From Vicinamibacteria bacterium (GTDB taxonomy: Bacteria > Acidobacteriota > Vicinamibacteria > Fen-336), in assembly GCA_023701125.1 (NCBI GenBank), contig JAMPXO010000008.1, positions 1 through 64,000 of the forward strand: 64,000 bases of DNA, given 5' to 3'. The translations under genes were made by a program, and so were the position numbers. Of this stretch, positions 40,872 through 48,497 are shown piece by piece. Each line of letters begins with the position of its first letter. The stretch's first letter is position 1. The notes beneath the pieces were generated by a model that saw only the letters and a list, made by a program, of their open reading frames with translations, made no database searches and was not told the origin of the DNA.

Positions 40872-41684
40872 TCAACGCAGGCCCTCGAACAGGTCCTGCT
40901 CCCGAGCCCGTCCGCCGTTCACCAGGCTCATCGCGCGATAGAACTCCACCACGCCCCACAGCCCGCGATGGTCTTCATCGGACAACGTCGCCAGCGGTCC
41001 GTAGATCATCATCTGTGACTCGTGGCACTGCACGGCGCGCCACACGGTGGGCCAGTGGGCGGCGGTGTCGACCACCGTCGTGATCAGCCAGTCGGGCCAG
41101 GGCGAAGCCTGCCGCTCGACGCCATCGACCCTGGAGACCAGCTTCTTGAAGGCCGCCTGGTAGGCCGCCCACTTCGCCGCCGACCACGCCATGTAGTAGA
41201 GCTTCGACACCACGTGGGCCGGAGTGGCGGGCTGGGAGCGAGGATCGGCGGCGGCGACGACGGCGGCGGTGGCGAACTGGCTGATCGCCACGTGGTCGGG
41301 GTGGCCGTAGGCCCCGTCGGGCGCGAAGGTGAGGACCACGTGAGGGCGGATCTCCCGCAGGTGGAGCGCGATCTCACCGATCACGCGCTGCGGGTCGGCC
41401 TGGTCGAGGGCGCCGTCCCGGTAGTCGAGCAGCCGCACCTCGCGCACGCCGAGTACCGCCGCCGCGGCGCGCAGTTCCGCCTCGCGGATCCGGCCCAGCG
41501 CCTCCGGTCCGGGGTGCGCCGAGTTGTCGCGATAGCGGCCGGCCTGGCCGCGGGTGGCGGTGATCACGAAGGTGGCGATGCCCTCCGCGGCCGCCCGCGC
41601 CAGCGCTCCGCCGACGCCGAGCGTCTCGTCGTCGGGGTGTGCCAGCACGCAGGCCAGTCGGAGTTCATCTGCCATGGTGCTCAT
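40872..41684 (-). CDS. PIG-L family N-deacetylase
   Basis: A 270-residue zinc hydrolase of the LmbE/PIG-L superfamily. AHPDDETLGVGG (about residues 15-26) holds the His-Pro-Asp-Asp metal and catalytic motif and GAYGHPDHVAISQ supplies the second His set. Family members deacetylate GlcNAc-linked lipids, mycothiol or bacillithiol precursors and related molecules; the true substrate is unknown. Two Met candidates lie three codons apart at the start. It lies between the glycosyltransferase and the decarboxylase, all on the minus strand. Confidence 0.88.
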   Translation of the reverse strand: MSTMADELRLACVLAHPDDETLGVGGALARAAAEGIATFVITATRGQAGRYRDNSAHPGPEALGRIREAELRAAAAVLGVREVRLLDYRDGALDQADPQRVIGEIALHLREIRPHVVLTFAPDGAYGHPDHVAISQFATAAVVAAADPRSQPATPAHVVSKLYYMAWSAAKWAAYQAAFKKLVSRVDGVERQASPWPDWLITTVVDTAAHWPTVWRAVQCHESQMMIYGPLATLSDEDHRGLWGVVEFYRAMSLVNGGRAREQDLFEGLR

Positions 41685-41699
41685 GCTAACGGGTCGCGG

Positions 41700-42704
41700 T
41701 CAGGCGGCGCAGACGTAGTCGGCGCCGTCGACGAAGCCCATCGCGGCGAGGGCGGCGCGGATCTCGGTGCGCGGACCGGCGCGGGCGACCGAGACGACGA
41801 TGCGGTGGGGCGCCAGCGCAGGCAGCGCGTGGATCGGCACGACCGGCGCGCCGTGGATCGTGTTGCCGATCCGGGTCGGCATCACCTCGACGATGTGGGA
41901 GGGGGTCTTGCCGAGTGCGGCCAGGGCCCGACGCAGTTCGCGGCCCGTGCGGCCGTATCCCCACAGCACGTAGCGGGCGTCGTCCGCCAGGAAACCCGTG
42001 GCCAGGTGGTGCGCCTTGCAGTCGGTGAAGCGGGCCACGGCGTAGCGCTCGTCGCGGCGGCTGAGGCTGTCGGGCCGGTGCCGCCAGGCGAGCAGGCGTC
42101 GGCGCACCACGCCGATCCGGAGGCCCGCGGCCAGCGCCCGCAGCACGAGGTCGTAGTCCTCCGGCCAGCCCACGTCGCGATACCCGAGGTCGGCCATCTC
42201 GCGCCGCATCATCAGCGTCGGATGGGCGACGGGGCACTCCACGAACGCGTCGCGCGCCACGCTGTCGGCGGAGCCCAGGCCGTTGATCCAGGCCTCGTAC
42301 TCGCGCAGCCGCGGCGACACGCTCGCACGTGGGAACAGCCGCACGTGGCAGCCGACCGCCGCCAGCGTCGCGTCCTGCTCCAGCGCGGCCACCTGGGCGG
42401 CGAGCCGGTCGTGGTGCATCAGGTCGTCCGCGTCCATGCGCGCCACCAGCGGAGCGCGGCAGTGGAGCAACCCCTCGTTCAGGGCCGCCACGATGCCGCC
42501 GTGGGGCCGGCTGACGACGCGCAACCGGGCGTCCCGCCGCGCGTGGTCGGCGGCGATCGCCGCGGTGTCGTCCGTCGAGTCGTCGTCGAGGAGGACGCAC
42601 TCCCAGTCGACCAGGGTCTGACGGCCAAGGCTCGCCAGGCACGGTCGCAACGTCGAGGCCGCGTTCCAGGCGGGCAGCAGGACGGACACGAGGGGCTGGC
42701 GCAA
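41700..42704 (-). CDS. Family 2 glycosyltransferase with extra C-terminal domain
   Basis: A 334-residue protein. The GT-A fold begins VSVLLPAWNAASTLRPCLAS, with LLDDDSTDDT, GIVAALNEGLLHCRAPLVARMDADD (the DxD) and the acceptor region GWPEDYDLVLRAL. Residues from about 240 form a small Rossmann-like tail (YVLWGYGRTGRELRRAL), also seen in some wall-polysaccharide transferases. Cytoplasmic or membrane-associated transfer of an activated sugar is likely. No Shine-Dalgarno is seen; the TTG at 42704 is the earliest reasonable start and the GTG at 42689 an alternative. Confidence 0.82.
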   Translation of the reverse strand: MRQPLVSVLLPAWNAASTLRPCLASLGRQTLVDWECVLLDDDSTDDTAAIAADHARRDARLRVVSRPHGGIVAALNEGLLHCRAPLVARMDADDLMHHDRLAAQVAALEQDATLAAVGCHVRLFPRASVSPRLREYEAWINGLGSADSVARDAFVECPVAHPTLMMRREMADLGYRDVGWPEDYDLVLRALAAGLRIGVVRRRLLAWRHRPDSLSRRDERYAVARFTDCKAHHLATGFLADDARYVLWGYGRTGRELRRALAALGKTPSHIVEVMPTRIGNTIHGAPVVPIHALPALAPHRIVVSVARAGPRTEIRAALAAMGFVDGADYVCAA

Positions 42705-42784
42705 GAGTGGAAAGTATAGGGGGCGCGCCGCAGGGCCGGGCCCCCACGGGCCAGCCGTGATACGTTCCGCGCGCGGAGGTCTTC

Positions 42785-45700
42785 ATGCGCGTGGCTCGCC
42801 GTTTCGCTCGCTTCTTCCTCTTCGCTCCCACCCTGGTGGCCGCAGCCCTCGCCGCCGGCGCCGCTCCGCCGAGCAAGGCCGCCCCGCCCGTCGCGGCGCT
42901 CGGCGCCGAACAGCTCGCGGGCCTCGAGTTCCGCTCGATCGGGCCCGCGCTGATGGGCGGGCGGATCGACGACTTCGCCGTCGTCGAGAGCGACCCCGCC
43001 ACGTTCTACGTGGCGACCGCGTCAGGCGGGGTGTTCAAGACGACCAACGGCGGCACCACGTTCGTGCCGGTCTTCGACGACCAGGCGACGTCGTCGATCG
43101 GCGACGTGACGCTGGCGCCGTCCGACCCGCAGATCGTGTGGGTCGGCACGGGCGAGCCCAACAACCGCCAGTCCTCGTCGTGGGGCAACGGCGTGTACCG
43201 CAGTGCCGATGGCGGCGCGACCTGGACCCACGCAGGGCTGGCCGAAACCCACCACATCGGGCGCATCGTCGTGCACCCGACGAACCCCGAGGTCGCGTAC
43301 GTCGCGGCACTGGGGCGGCTGTGGGGGCCGAACCCGGAGCGCGGCCTGTACAAGACCAGCGACGGCGGCCGCACCTGGACGCTGTCGAAGTTCGTCGACG
43401 CCGACACCGGCTTCGTCGACGTGGCGATCGACCCGCACAGCCCCGACACGATCTACGCCGCGTCCTACCAGCGCCGTCGCACGCCGTTCGGCTACAACGG
43501 CGGCGGCCCCGGCAGCGGGATCTGGAAGACCACCGACGGCGGCCGCTCGTGGAAGAAGCTGACGAAGGGGCTGCCGACCGACGGCGACGTGGGCCGCATC
43601 GGCCTCGCGGTCTACCGCCGCGACCCGCGCATCGTCTACGCGCTCGTGGAACACGCGAAGGAGCAGGGCATCTTCCGCTCGGAGGATCGCGGCGAGACGT
43701 TCGTCAAGATGTCGAACACCAACCCGCGCCCGAGCTACTACAGCAAGCTCCACGTCGACCCCAACAACGACCTGCGGATCTGGGTGCTGGGCGCGCCGAT
43801 CTTCTTCTCCGAGGACGGCGGCAAGACGTTCAAGACCGACCGCGGCGAGAAGATCCACGGCGACTACCACGGGCTGTGGATCGACCCGGCGGATTCCGAC
43901 CACATGCTGGTCGGCACCGACGGCGGCATCCACGTGAGCCGCGACGCCGGCCGCAACTGGGACTTCGTCAACACCATTCCGCTGGCCCAGTTCTACGAGG
44001 TCTCCGTCGACAACCGGCGGCCGTACCGCGTGTGCGGCGGCCTGCAGGACAACGGGAGCTGGTGCGGGCCGAGCCGCACGTTCACCCGCCAGGGCGTCAG
44101 CAACGAGGACTGGTTCCGGGTCGGCGGTGGCGACGGGTTCTTCGTGCGCGTCGATCCGACGGACCCCGACACGGTCTACCAGGAGAGCCAGGACGGCAGC
44201 CTCGGCCGCGTCGACCTGCGCACGGGCGAGCGGCGCACGCTGAAGCCGGAGCCGCCCGCGGGCGAGAAGTACCGCTTCAACTGGAACTCGCCGGTCGAGA
44301 TCTCGGCCCACGATGCGAAGGTCGTCTACTACGGCGGCAACCGCCTGTTCCGCTCGACCAACCGCGGCGACGACTGGACGCCGATCAGCCCCGACCTGAC
44401 CCGCGGCGAGAAGCGCGACGACCTGACCATCTTCGGCAAGGCCGCCAAGGACTTCCTGTCGCGCAACGACGGCGTCGTGCACTGGGGCACGATCACCACC
44501 TTCGCCGAGTCGCCGAAGGACGCGAACGTGCTGTGGGCGGGCACCGACGACGGGCGCCTGCACGTGACGCGCGACCTCGGCGCGACCTGGACCGAGCTCC
44601 TGGCCCCCGGCGTGCCGAAGGGCACGTACGTCAGCCGCGTCGAGGCCGGGCGCGCCGCCGCCGGCACCGCGACGGTCGCGTTCGACGGCCACCGCGGCAA
44701 CGACTTCACGCCGTGGGTGTTCCGCACCGACGACTTCGGCAAGACCTGGGTCCGCATCTTCACGGCGCTGCCCGAGGGCTCGACCGTCAGCGTCGTGCGC
44801 GAGCACCCGCAGAACCCGCAGGTGCTGCTGGCCGGCACGGAGCGCGGGTTGTGGATCAGCTTCGACCGGGGTGCCTCCGCCGTGCGGATGACCGGCAAGC
44901 TGCCGATGGTGCCGGTCGACGATCTCGTCTTCCACCCGACCGAGGGCGACCTCGTCGTCGGCACCCACGGCCGCGGCGTGTACGTGCTCGACGACGCGTC
45001 GCTGCTGGCCCGCGTCGAGCCGGCGCTGGCGCAGGCCGAGCTGACGGCGTTCGAGCCGAGGCCCGCCGTGGCCTGGCGCCTCGCCAACCACAAGGGCGAC
45101 AACGGCGCCCGCTTCTTCGTCGCCCAGAACCCGCCCGACGGCGCGCTGGTCAGCTACTTCCTGAAGACGAAGCCCGGCGACAAGGACAAGGTCGAGGTCG
45201 TGGTCAAGGACGCCGCGGGCGCCGTCGTGCGCAAGCTCGAGGGCCCGAAGGCGCTCGGCCTCAACCGCGTCGCCTGGGACCTGCGCACCGAGGCGCCGGT
45301 GACGCCGGAGCCCGGCGCTGGCGGAGGCTTCGGTGGCCCGCCGCGCGGCCCGCTGGTCGATCCCGGCAAGTACACCGTCGACATCACCGCTGGCGCCGCG
45401 AAAGCGTCGGTGAGCGTCGCGGTCGAAGAGGACCCGCGGCTGACGATTTCCGCGGCCGAGCGTGCGGTGTGGTCGCAGGCCGTGCGCGCCGCGGCAAAGG
45501 TGTGGGCCCGGGTCGACGCGGCGGACAAGCGCGTGGCGGCCGCCGAAAAGCAGTTGAAGGAGCTGCAGACCGCGCTGGGCAAGGCGCCGAAGGCCTCCGA
45601 CAAGCTGAAGGAGGCGGTCAAGGCCGCGCTGGCGATGGTCGAGCCGCAGGCCCGTGCGCTGCGCCGCGACGTGCCGCTGGGCTTCGCGGGCGCGCCGCTG

Positions 45701-45931
45701 GCCAGCGAACCCGAGCCGCTGCTGCCACGCGCCCGCGGCCTCTACTTCGCGTTGTCGTCGTACACCGCGCCACCGACGGCCCAGCAGGCCCGCGTTGCCG
45801 AGCAGGTGGCGAAGCAGGTCGACGCTGCCGTGGCCGGCGCCAACGCGATCTCGAAGACCCTGGCCGAGCTGAACCGCCAGCTCCTCGACGAGGGCTTCGG
45901 CCGTCTCGACCCCGGTCAGCCGATCGATTAG
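42785..45931 (+). CDS. Large secreted BNR/sortilin-type beta-propeller protein
   Basis: A 1048-residue exported protein with a signal peptide in residues 1-26. Repeated BNR motifs SxDxGxTW run through residues 60-730: YRSADGGATWTHAG, YKTSDGGRTWTL, WKTTDGGRSWKK, FFSEDGGKTFKTD and HVTRDLGATWTE. A C-terminal part (about 780-1000) has an Ig-like sandwich (AGAVVRKLEGPKALGLNRV) and a coiled helix. Such proteins are often labelled glycosyl hydrolase, but no catalytic site is evident; they are abundant in Acidobacteriota. The ATG follows GGAGGT. It precedes the sodium/solute symporter gene by 18 bases, probably in one operon. Confidence 0.85.
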   Translation: MRVARRFARFFLFAPTLVAAALAAGAAPPSKAAPPVAALGAEQLAGLEFRSIGPALMGGRIDDFAVVESDPATFYVATASGGVFKTTNGGTTFVPVFDDQATSSIGDVTLAPSDPQIVWVGTGEPNNRQSSSWGNGVYRSADGGATWTHAGLAETHHIGRIVVHPTNPEVAYVAALGRLWGPNPERGLYKTSDGGRTWTLSKFVDADTGFVDVAIDPHSPDTIYAASYQRRRTPFGYNGGGPGSGIWKTTDGGRSWKKLTKGLPTDGDVGRIGLAVYRRDPRIVYALVEHAKEQGIFRSEDRGETFVKMSNTNPRPSYYSKLHVDPNNDLRIWVLGAPIFFSEDGGKTFKTDRGEKIHGDYHGLWIDPADSDHMLVGTDGGIHVSRDAGRNWDFVNTIPLAQFYEVSVDNRRPYRVCGGLQDNGSWCGPSRTFTRQGVSNEDWFRVGGGDGFFVRVDPTDPDTVYQESQDGSLGRVDLRTGERRTLKPEPPAGEKYRFNWNSPVEISAHDAKVVYYGGNRLFRSTNRGDDWTPISPDLTRGEKRDDLTIFGKAAKDFLSRNDGVVHWGTITTFAESPKDANVLWAGTDDGRLHVTRDLGATWTELLAPGVPKGTYVSRVEAGRAAAGTATVAFDGHRGNDFTPWVFRTDDFGKTWVRIFTALPEGSTVSVVREHPQNPQVLLAGTERGLWISFDRGASAVRMTGKLPMVPVDDLVFHPTEGDLVVGTHGRGVYVLDDASLLARVEPALAQAELTAFEPRPAVAWRLANHKGDNGARFFVAQNPPDGALVSYFLKTKPGDKDKVEVVVKDAAGAVVRKLEGPKALGLNRVAWDLRTEAPVTPEPGAGGGFGGPPRGPLVDPGKYTVDITAGAAKASVSVAVEEDPRLTISAAERAVWSQAVRAAAKVWARVDAADKRVAAAEKQLKELQTALGKAPKASDKLKEAVKAALAMVEPQARALRRDVPLGFAGAPLASEPEPLLPRARGLYFALSSYTAPPTAQQARVAEQVAKQVDAAVAGANAISKTLAELNRQLLDEGFGRLDPGQPID

Positions 45932-45949
45932 CCCCTCGGAGAACCCCGC

Positions 45950-47704
45950 ATGACCGCGCTCGACTGGTCCGTCGTCGCCGCCTACTTCGTCTTCTCGGCC
46001 TGGATCGGGCTGCGTTACGCGAAACGCGCGGGCGGCTCGACCGAGGAGTTCTTCCTCTCCGGCCGCAACCTGCCGTGGTGGCTGGCGGGGACGTCGATGG
46101 TGGCGACGACGTTCGCGGCCGACACCCCGCTGGCGGTGACCGAGCTGGTCGCGCAGAGCGGCGTGGCCGGCAACTGGCTGTGGTGGAACGCGGTCTGCGG
46201 CGGCATGCTGACCGTGTTCTTCTTCGCCCGGCTGTGGCGGCGGGCCGGGATCATGACCGACGTCGAGCTGGTGGAGTTGCGCTACGCGGGCCGTCCCGCG
46301 GCGTTCCTGCGCGGCTTCCGCGCGCTGTACCTCGGCCTGTTCATGAACTGCGTCGTGATGGCGTGGGTCAACCTGGCGATGGCCTCGGTGCTCGAGGGCA
46401 TGTTCGGCATCGCGCGCGAGGACGTCTGGATGTACGTGGCCGTGGCGCTCGCCATCACTGCGGTCTACTCGGCGGTGTCCGGGATGTGGGGCGTGGCCGT
46501 CACCGACGCCTTCCAGTTCCTGCTGGCGATGACCGGCACCGTCGTGCTCGCCGTGGTCGTGCTCGGCCTGCCCGAGATCGGCGGCCTGTCCGGCTTGCAG
46601 GCGAAGCTGCCGGAGTGGTCGCTGCGGATGACGCCGACGTTCGGCGACGCGGGCACGGCCGCCCAGGGCTTCGCGCTGTCGCTGACCGCGTTCCTGGCCT
46701 ACGTCGGCGTGCAGTGGTGGTCGTCGTGGTACCCGGGGGCCGAGCCGGGCGGCGGCGGCTACATCGCGCAGCGGATGATGTCCGCGAAGGACGAGAAGCA
46801 CTCGCTGTTCGCGACGCTGTGGTTCACGATCGCCCACTACTGCGTGCGACCGTGGCCGTGGATCCTGGTCGGTCTCGCGACCCTCGTGCTGTACCCGGAA
46901 CTGCCCGCCGACCAGAAGCGGCTCGGCTACGTTTACGCCATGCGCGACCACTTGCCGACCGGACTCAAGGGCATGCTGGTGGCCTCGTTCTTCGCGGCCT
47001 ACATGTCGACGATCGCGACCCAGCTCAACTGGGGCGCCTCCTACGTGATCAACGACTTCTGGCGCCGCTTCGTGCGCCCGGGATCGACCGAGCGCGACCT
47101 GGTCAAGGTCTCGCGGCTGGTGACGATCCTGGTGATGGGCCTGTCGCTGGTGGTGACGCGGCTGATCGAGACCATCTCCGGCGCGTGGGCATTCATCCTC
47201 GAAGCCTCGGCCGGCCTCGGCCTGGTGCTGATCCTGCGCTGGTTCTGGTGGCGGGTGAACGCGTGGAGCGAGATCGCGGCGATGGTGGCGCCGATCGTCG
47301 CGCTCGTGGGCCTCAAGGCGTGGTGGCCCGGGCTCGCGTTCCCGGAGAACCTGTTCGTGATCGTGGCCCTCACCACCGTCGCCTGGCTGGCGGCGACTTT
47401 CCTCACCCCGCCGACGGAGCGTGCAACGCTGCGCGCGTTCTACGAGCGGGTGCACCCGGGCGGCCCGGGCTGGAAGGCGATCGCCGCCGAGCTGCCGCAC
47501 GTGAAGTCCGACACGGACTTCGGCGGCCTGTTCGTCGACTGGGCCGCCGGCGTGGTGCTCGTCTACGCGACGCTGTTCGCCAGCGGCCGGCTGCTGTTCG
47601 GGCACACCGCCGAGGGGCTCGGCTTCGCGGCGCTGGCGGCGGCCGCGGCGTTCGTCATCTACCGCGACCTCGGCCGGCGCGGCTTCGAGACCCTCGCCCG
47701 CTGA
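45950..47704 (+). CDS. Sodium:solute symporter family transporter
   Basis: A 584-residue protein with about 13-14 membrane helices and SSS-family motifs: VVAAYFVFSAWIGLRYAKR at the start, FLSGRNLPWWLAGTSMVATT in the first half, SGMWGVAVTDAFQFLLAM around TM6 and AYMSTIATQLNWGASYVIND in the later half. Na+-coupled uptake of an organic substrate into the cytoplasm is likely; the solute cannot be named. GGAG precedes the ATG. The upstream BNR protein may supply a peptide or sugar product, but this is only suggested by adjacency. Confidence 0.9.
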   Translation: MTALDWSVVAAYFVFSAWIGLRYAKRAGGSTEEFFLSGRNLPWWLAGTSMVATTFAADTPLAVTELVAQSGVAGNWLWWNAVCGGMLTVFFFARLWRRAGIMTDVELVELRYAGRPAAFLRGFRALYLGLFMNCVVMAWVNLAMASVLEGMFGIAREDVWMYVAVALAITAVYSAVSGMWGVAVTDAFQFLLAMTGTVVLAVVVLGLPEIGGLSGLQAKLPEWSLRMTPTFGDAGTAAQGFALSLTAFLAYVGVQWWSSWYPGAEPGGGGYIAQRMMSAKDEKHSLFATLWFTIAHYCVRPWPWILVGLATLVLYPELPADQKRLGYVYAMRDHLPTGLKGMLVASFFAAYMSTIATQLNWGASYVINDFWRRFVRPGSTERDLVKVSRLVTILVMGLSLVVTRLIETISGAWAFILEASAGLGLVLILRWFWWRVNAWSEIAAMVAPIVALVGLKAWWPGLAFPENLFVIVALTTVAWLAATFLTPPTERATLRAFYERVHPGGPGWKAIAAELPHVKSDTDFGGLFVDWAAGVVLVYATLFASGRLLFGHTAEGLGFAALAAAAAFVIYRDLGRRGFETLAR

Positions 47705-47725
47705 CCGCGCGCGGCCCGCGTCCGC

Positions 47726-48340
47726 TCAGGCCGCGGGCTTGCGCAGGCGGATGCGGCGGAACAGACCGCCGGCGACAGGCTCGTCGCTCTCGACGACCAG
47801 CGACGCCCCGCTCGCGGTCAGGATGTCGCCGAAGCGGCGGTCGAGGTGGGTGAAGAAGACGGCCGCGACGCGGCTCGCGGCGCGGCGGAAAAGGCTCGGC
47901 TGACGGTCGTCGGCCACGAACTTGTCGAACACCGAGAGCACCCCGCCGGGCTTGAGCACGCGGGCGGCCTCGCGCACGCAGGCGGCGGGGTCGGGGATCA
48001 CGGCGACGATCAGGTGCAGCAGCGCCGCGTCGAAGCAGGCGTCGGGCAGCTCCAGCGCGTGGCCGTCCATCACCCGCAGCTCGATGCCGGGGCGCAGCCG
48101 TGGCCGGGCGCGCTCGAGCATCGCGGGCGTCAGGTCGGTCGCCAGCACCGCAACCCCGTCGGGCACGAACGGCAGGTCCGCACCGGTGCCGGCGCCCACG
48201 ATCAGCAGCCGCTGGCCCGGCTTCAGGTCGAGCGCCGCGATCGCCGTCCGCCGTGCGCCGTCGAACACGCGCACGAACGGGTGGTAGAGCGGCGCCCACA
48301 ACGAGTAGCGCAGGCGGTTCCACCGGTTGGTGTCGAACAA
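47726..48340 (-). CDS. Class I SAM-dependent methyltransferase
   Basis: A 204-residue methyltransferase of the UbiE/Methyltransf_11 type. LLIVGAGTGADLPFV holds the glycine-rich SAM motif, VAVLATDLTPAMLERARPR the adenosine acid, and DACFDAALLHLIVAVIPDP plus REAARVLKPGGVLSVFDKF the later motifs. The start at TTG 48340 (GAGGG upstream) is preferred. A longer in-frame form beginning at 48418 would run into the tRNA-Val gene and is rejected. The target is unknown (lipid or quinone are typical for the family). It is convergent with the symporter gene, 21 bases apart. Confidence 0.82.
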   Translation of the reverse strand: MFDTNRWNRLRYSLWAPLYHPFVRVFDGARRTAIAALDLKPGQRLLIVGAGTGADLPFVPDGVAVLATDLTPAMLERARPRLRPGIELRVMDGHALELPDACFDAALLHLIVAVIPDPAACVREAARVLKPGGVLSVFDKFVADDRQPSLFRRAASRVAAVFFTHLDRRFGDILTASGASLVVESDEPVAGGLFRRIRLRKPAA

Positions 48341-48365
48341 GGGCCCTCGCGCGAGAGGCGGGAAG

Positions 48366-48440
48366 TGGTGGGCGCTATAGGATTCGAACCTATGACTTCC
48401 ACCGTGTGAAGGTGGCACTCTACCGCTGAGTTAAGCGCCC
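48366..48440 (-). tRNA. tRNA-Val (CAC anticodon)
   Basis: The minus strand folds into a complete cloverleaf: acceptor GGGCGCT pairs with AGCGCCC, D stem ACTC/GAGT, anticodon stem CCACC/GGTGG with loop TTCACAC (anticodon CAC), and T arm ATAGG-TTCGAAT-CCTAT. Discriminator A at 48369. The 3' CCA is encoded (48366-48368). It reads GUG valine codons, common in this GC-rich genome. The methyltransferase start lies about 25 bases downstream. Confidence 0.95.
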
Positions 48441-48497
48441 GCGACGCGGGGACGAAGAATATAGGGCGAGCCCGGCCCGGGGGTCAAGCCCGCGACG

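Noticed and set aside
42757-47853. A 1698-residue open frame on the plus strand spanning the BNR and symporter genes
   Set aside because: It is the shifted frame of two well-supported genes. Its composition is Arg/Ala/Gly-rich without domains, as expected for GC-rich shadow frames.
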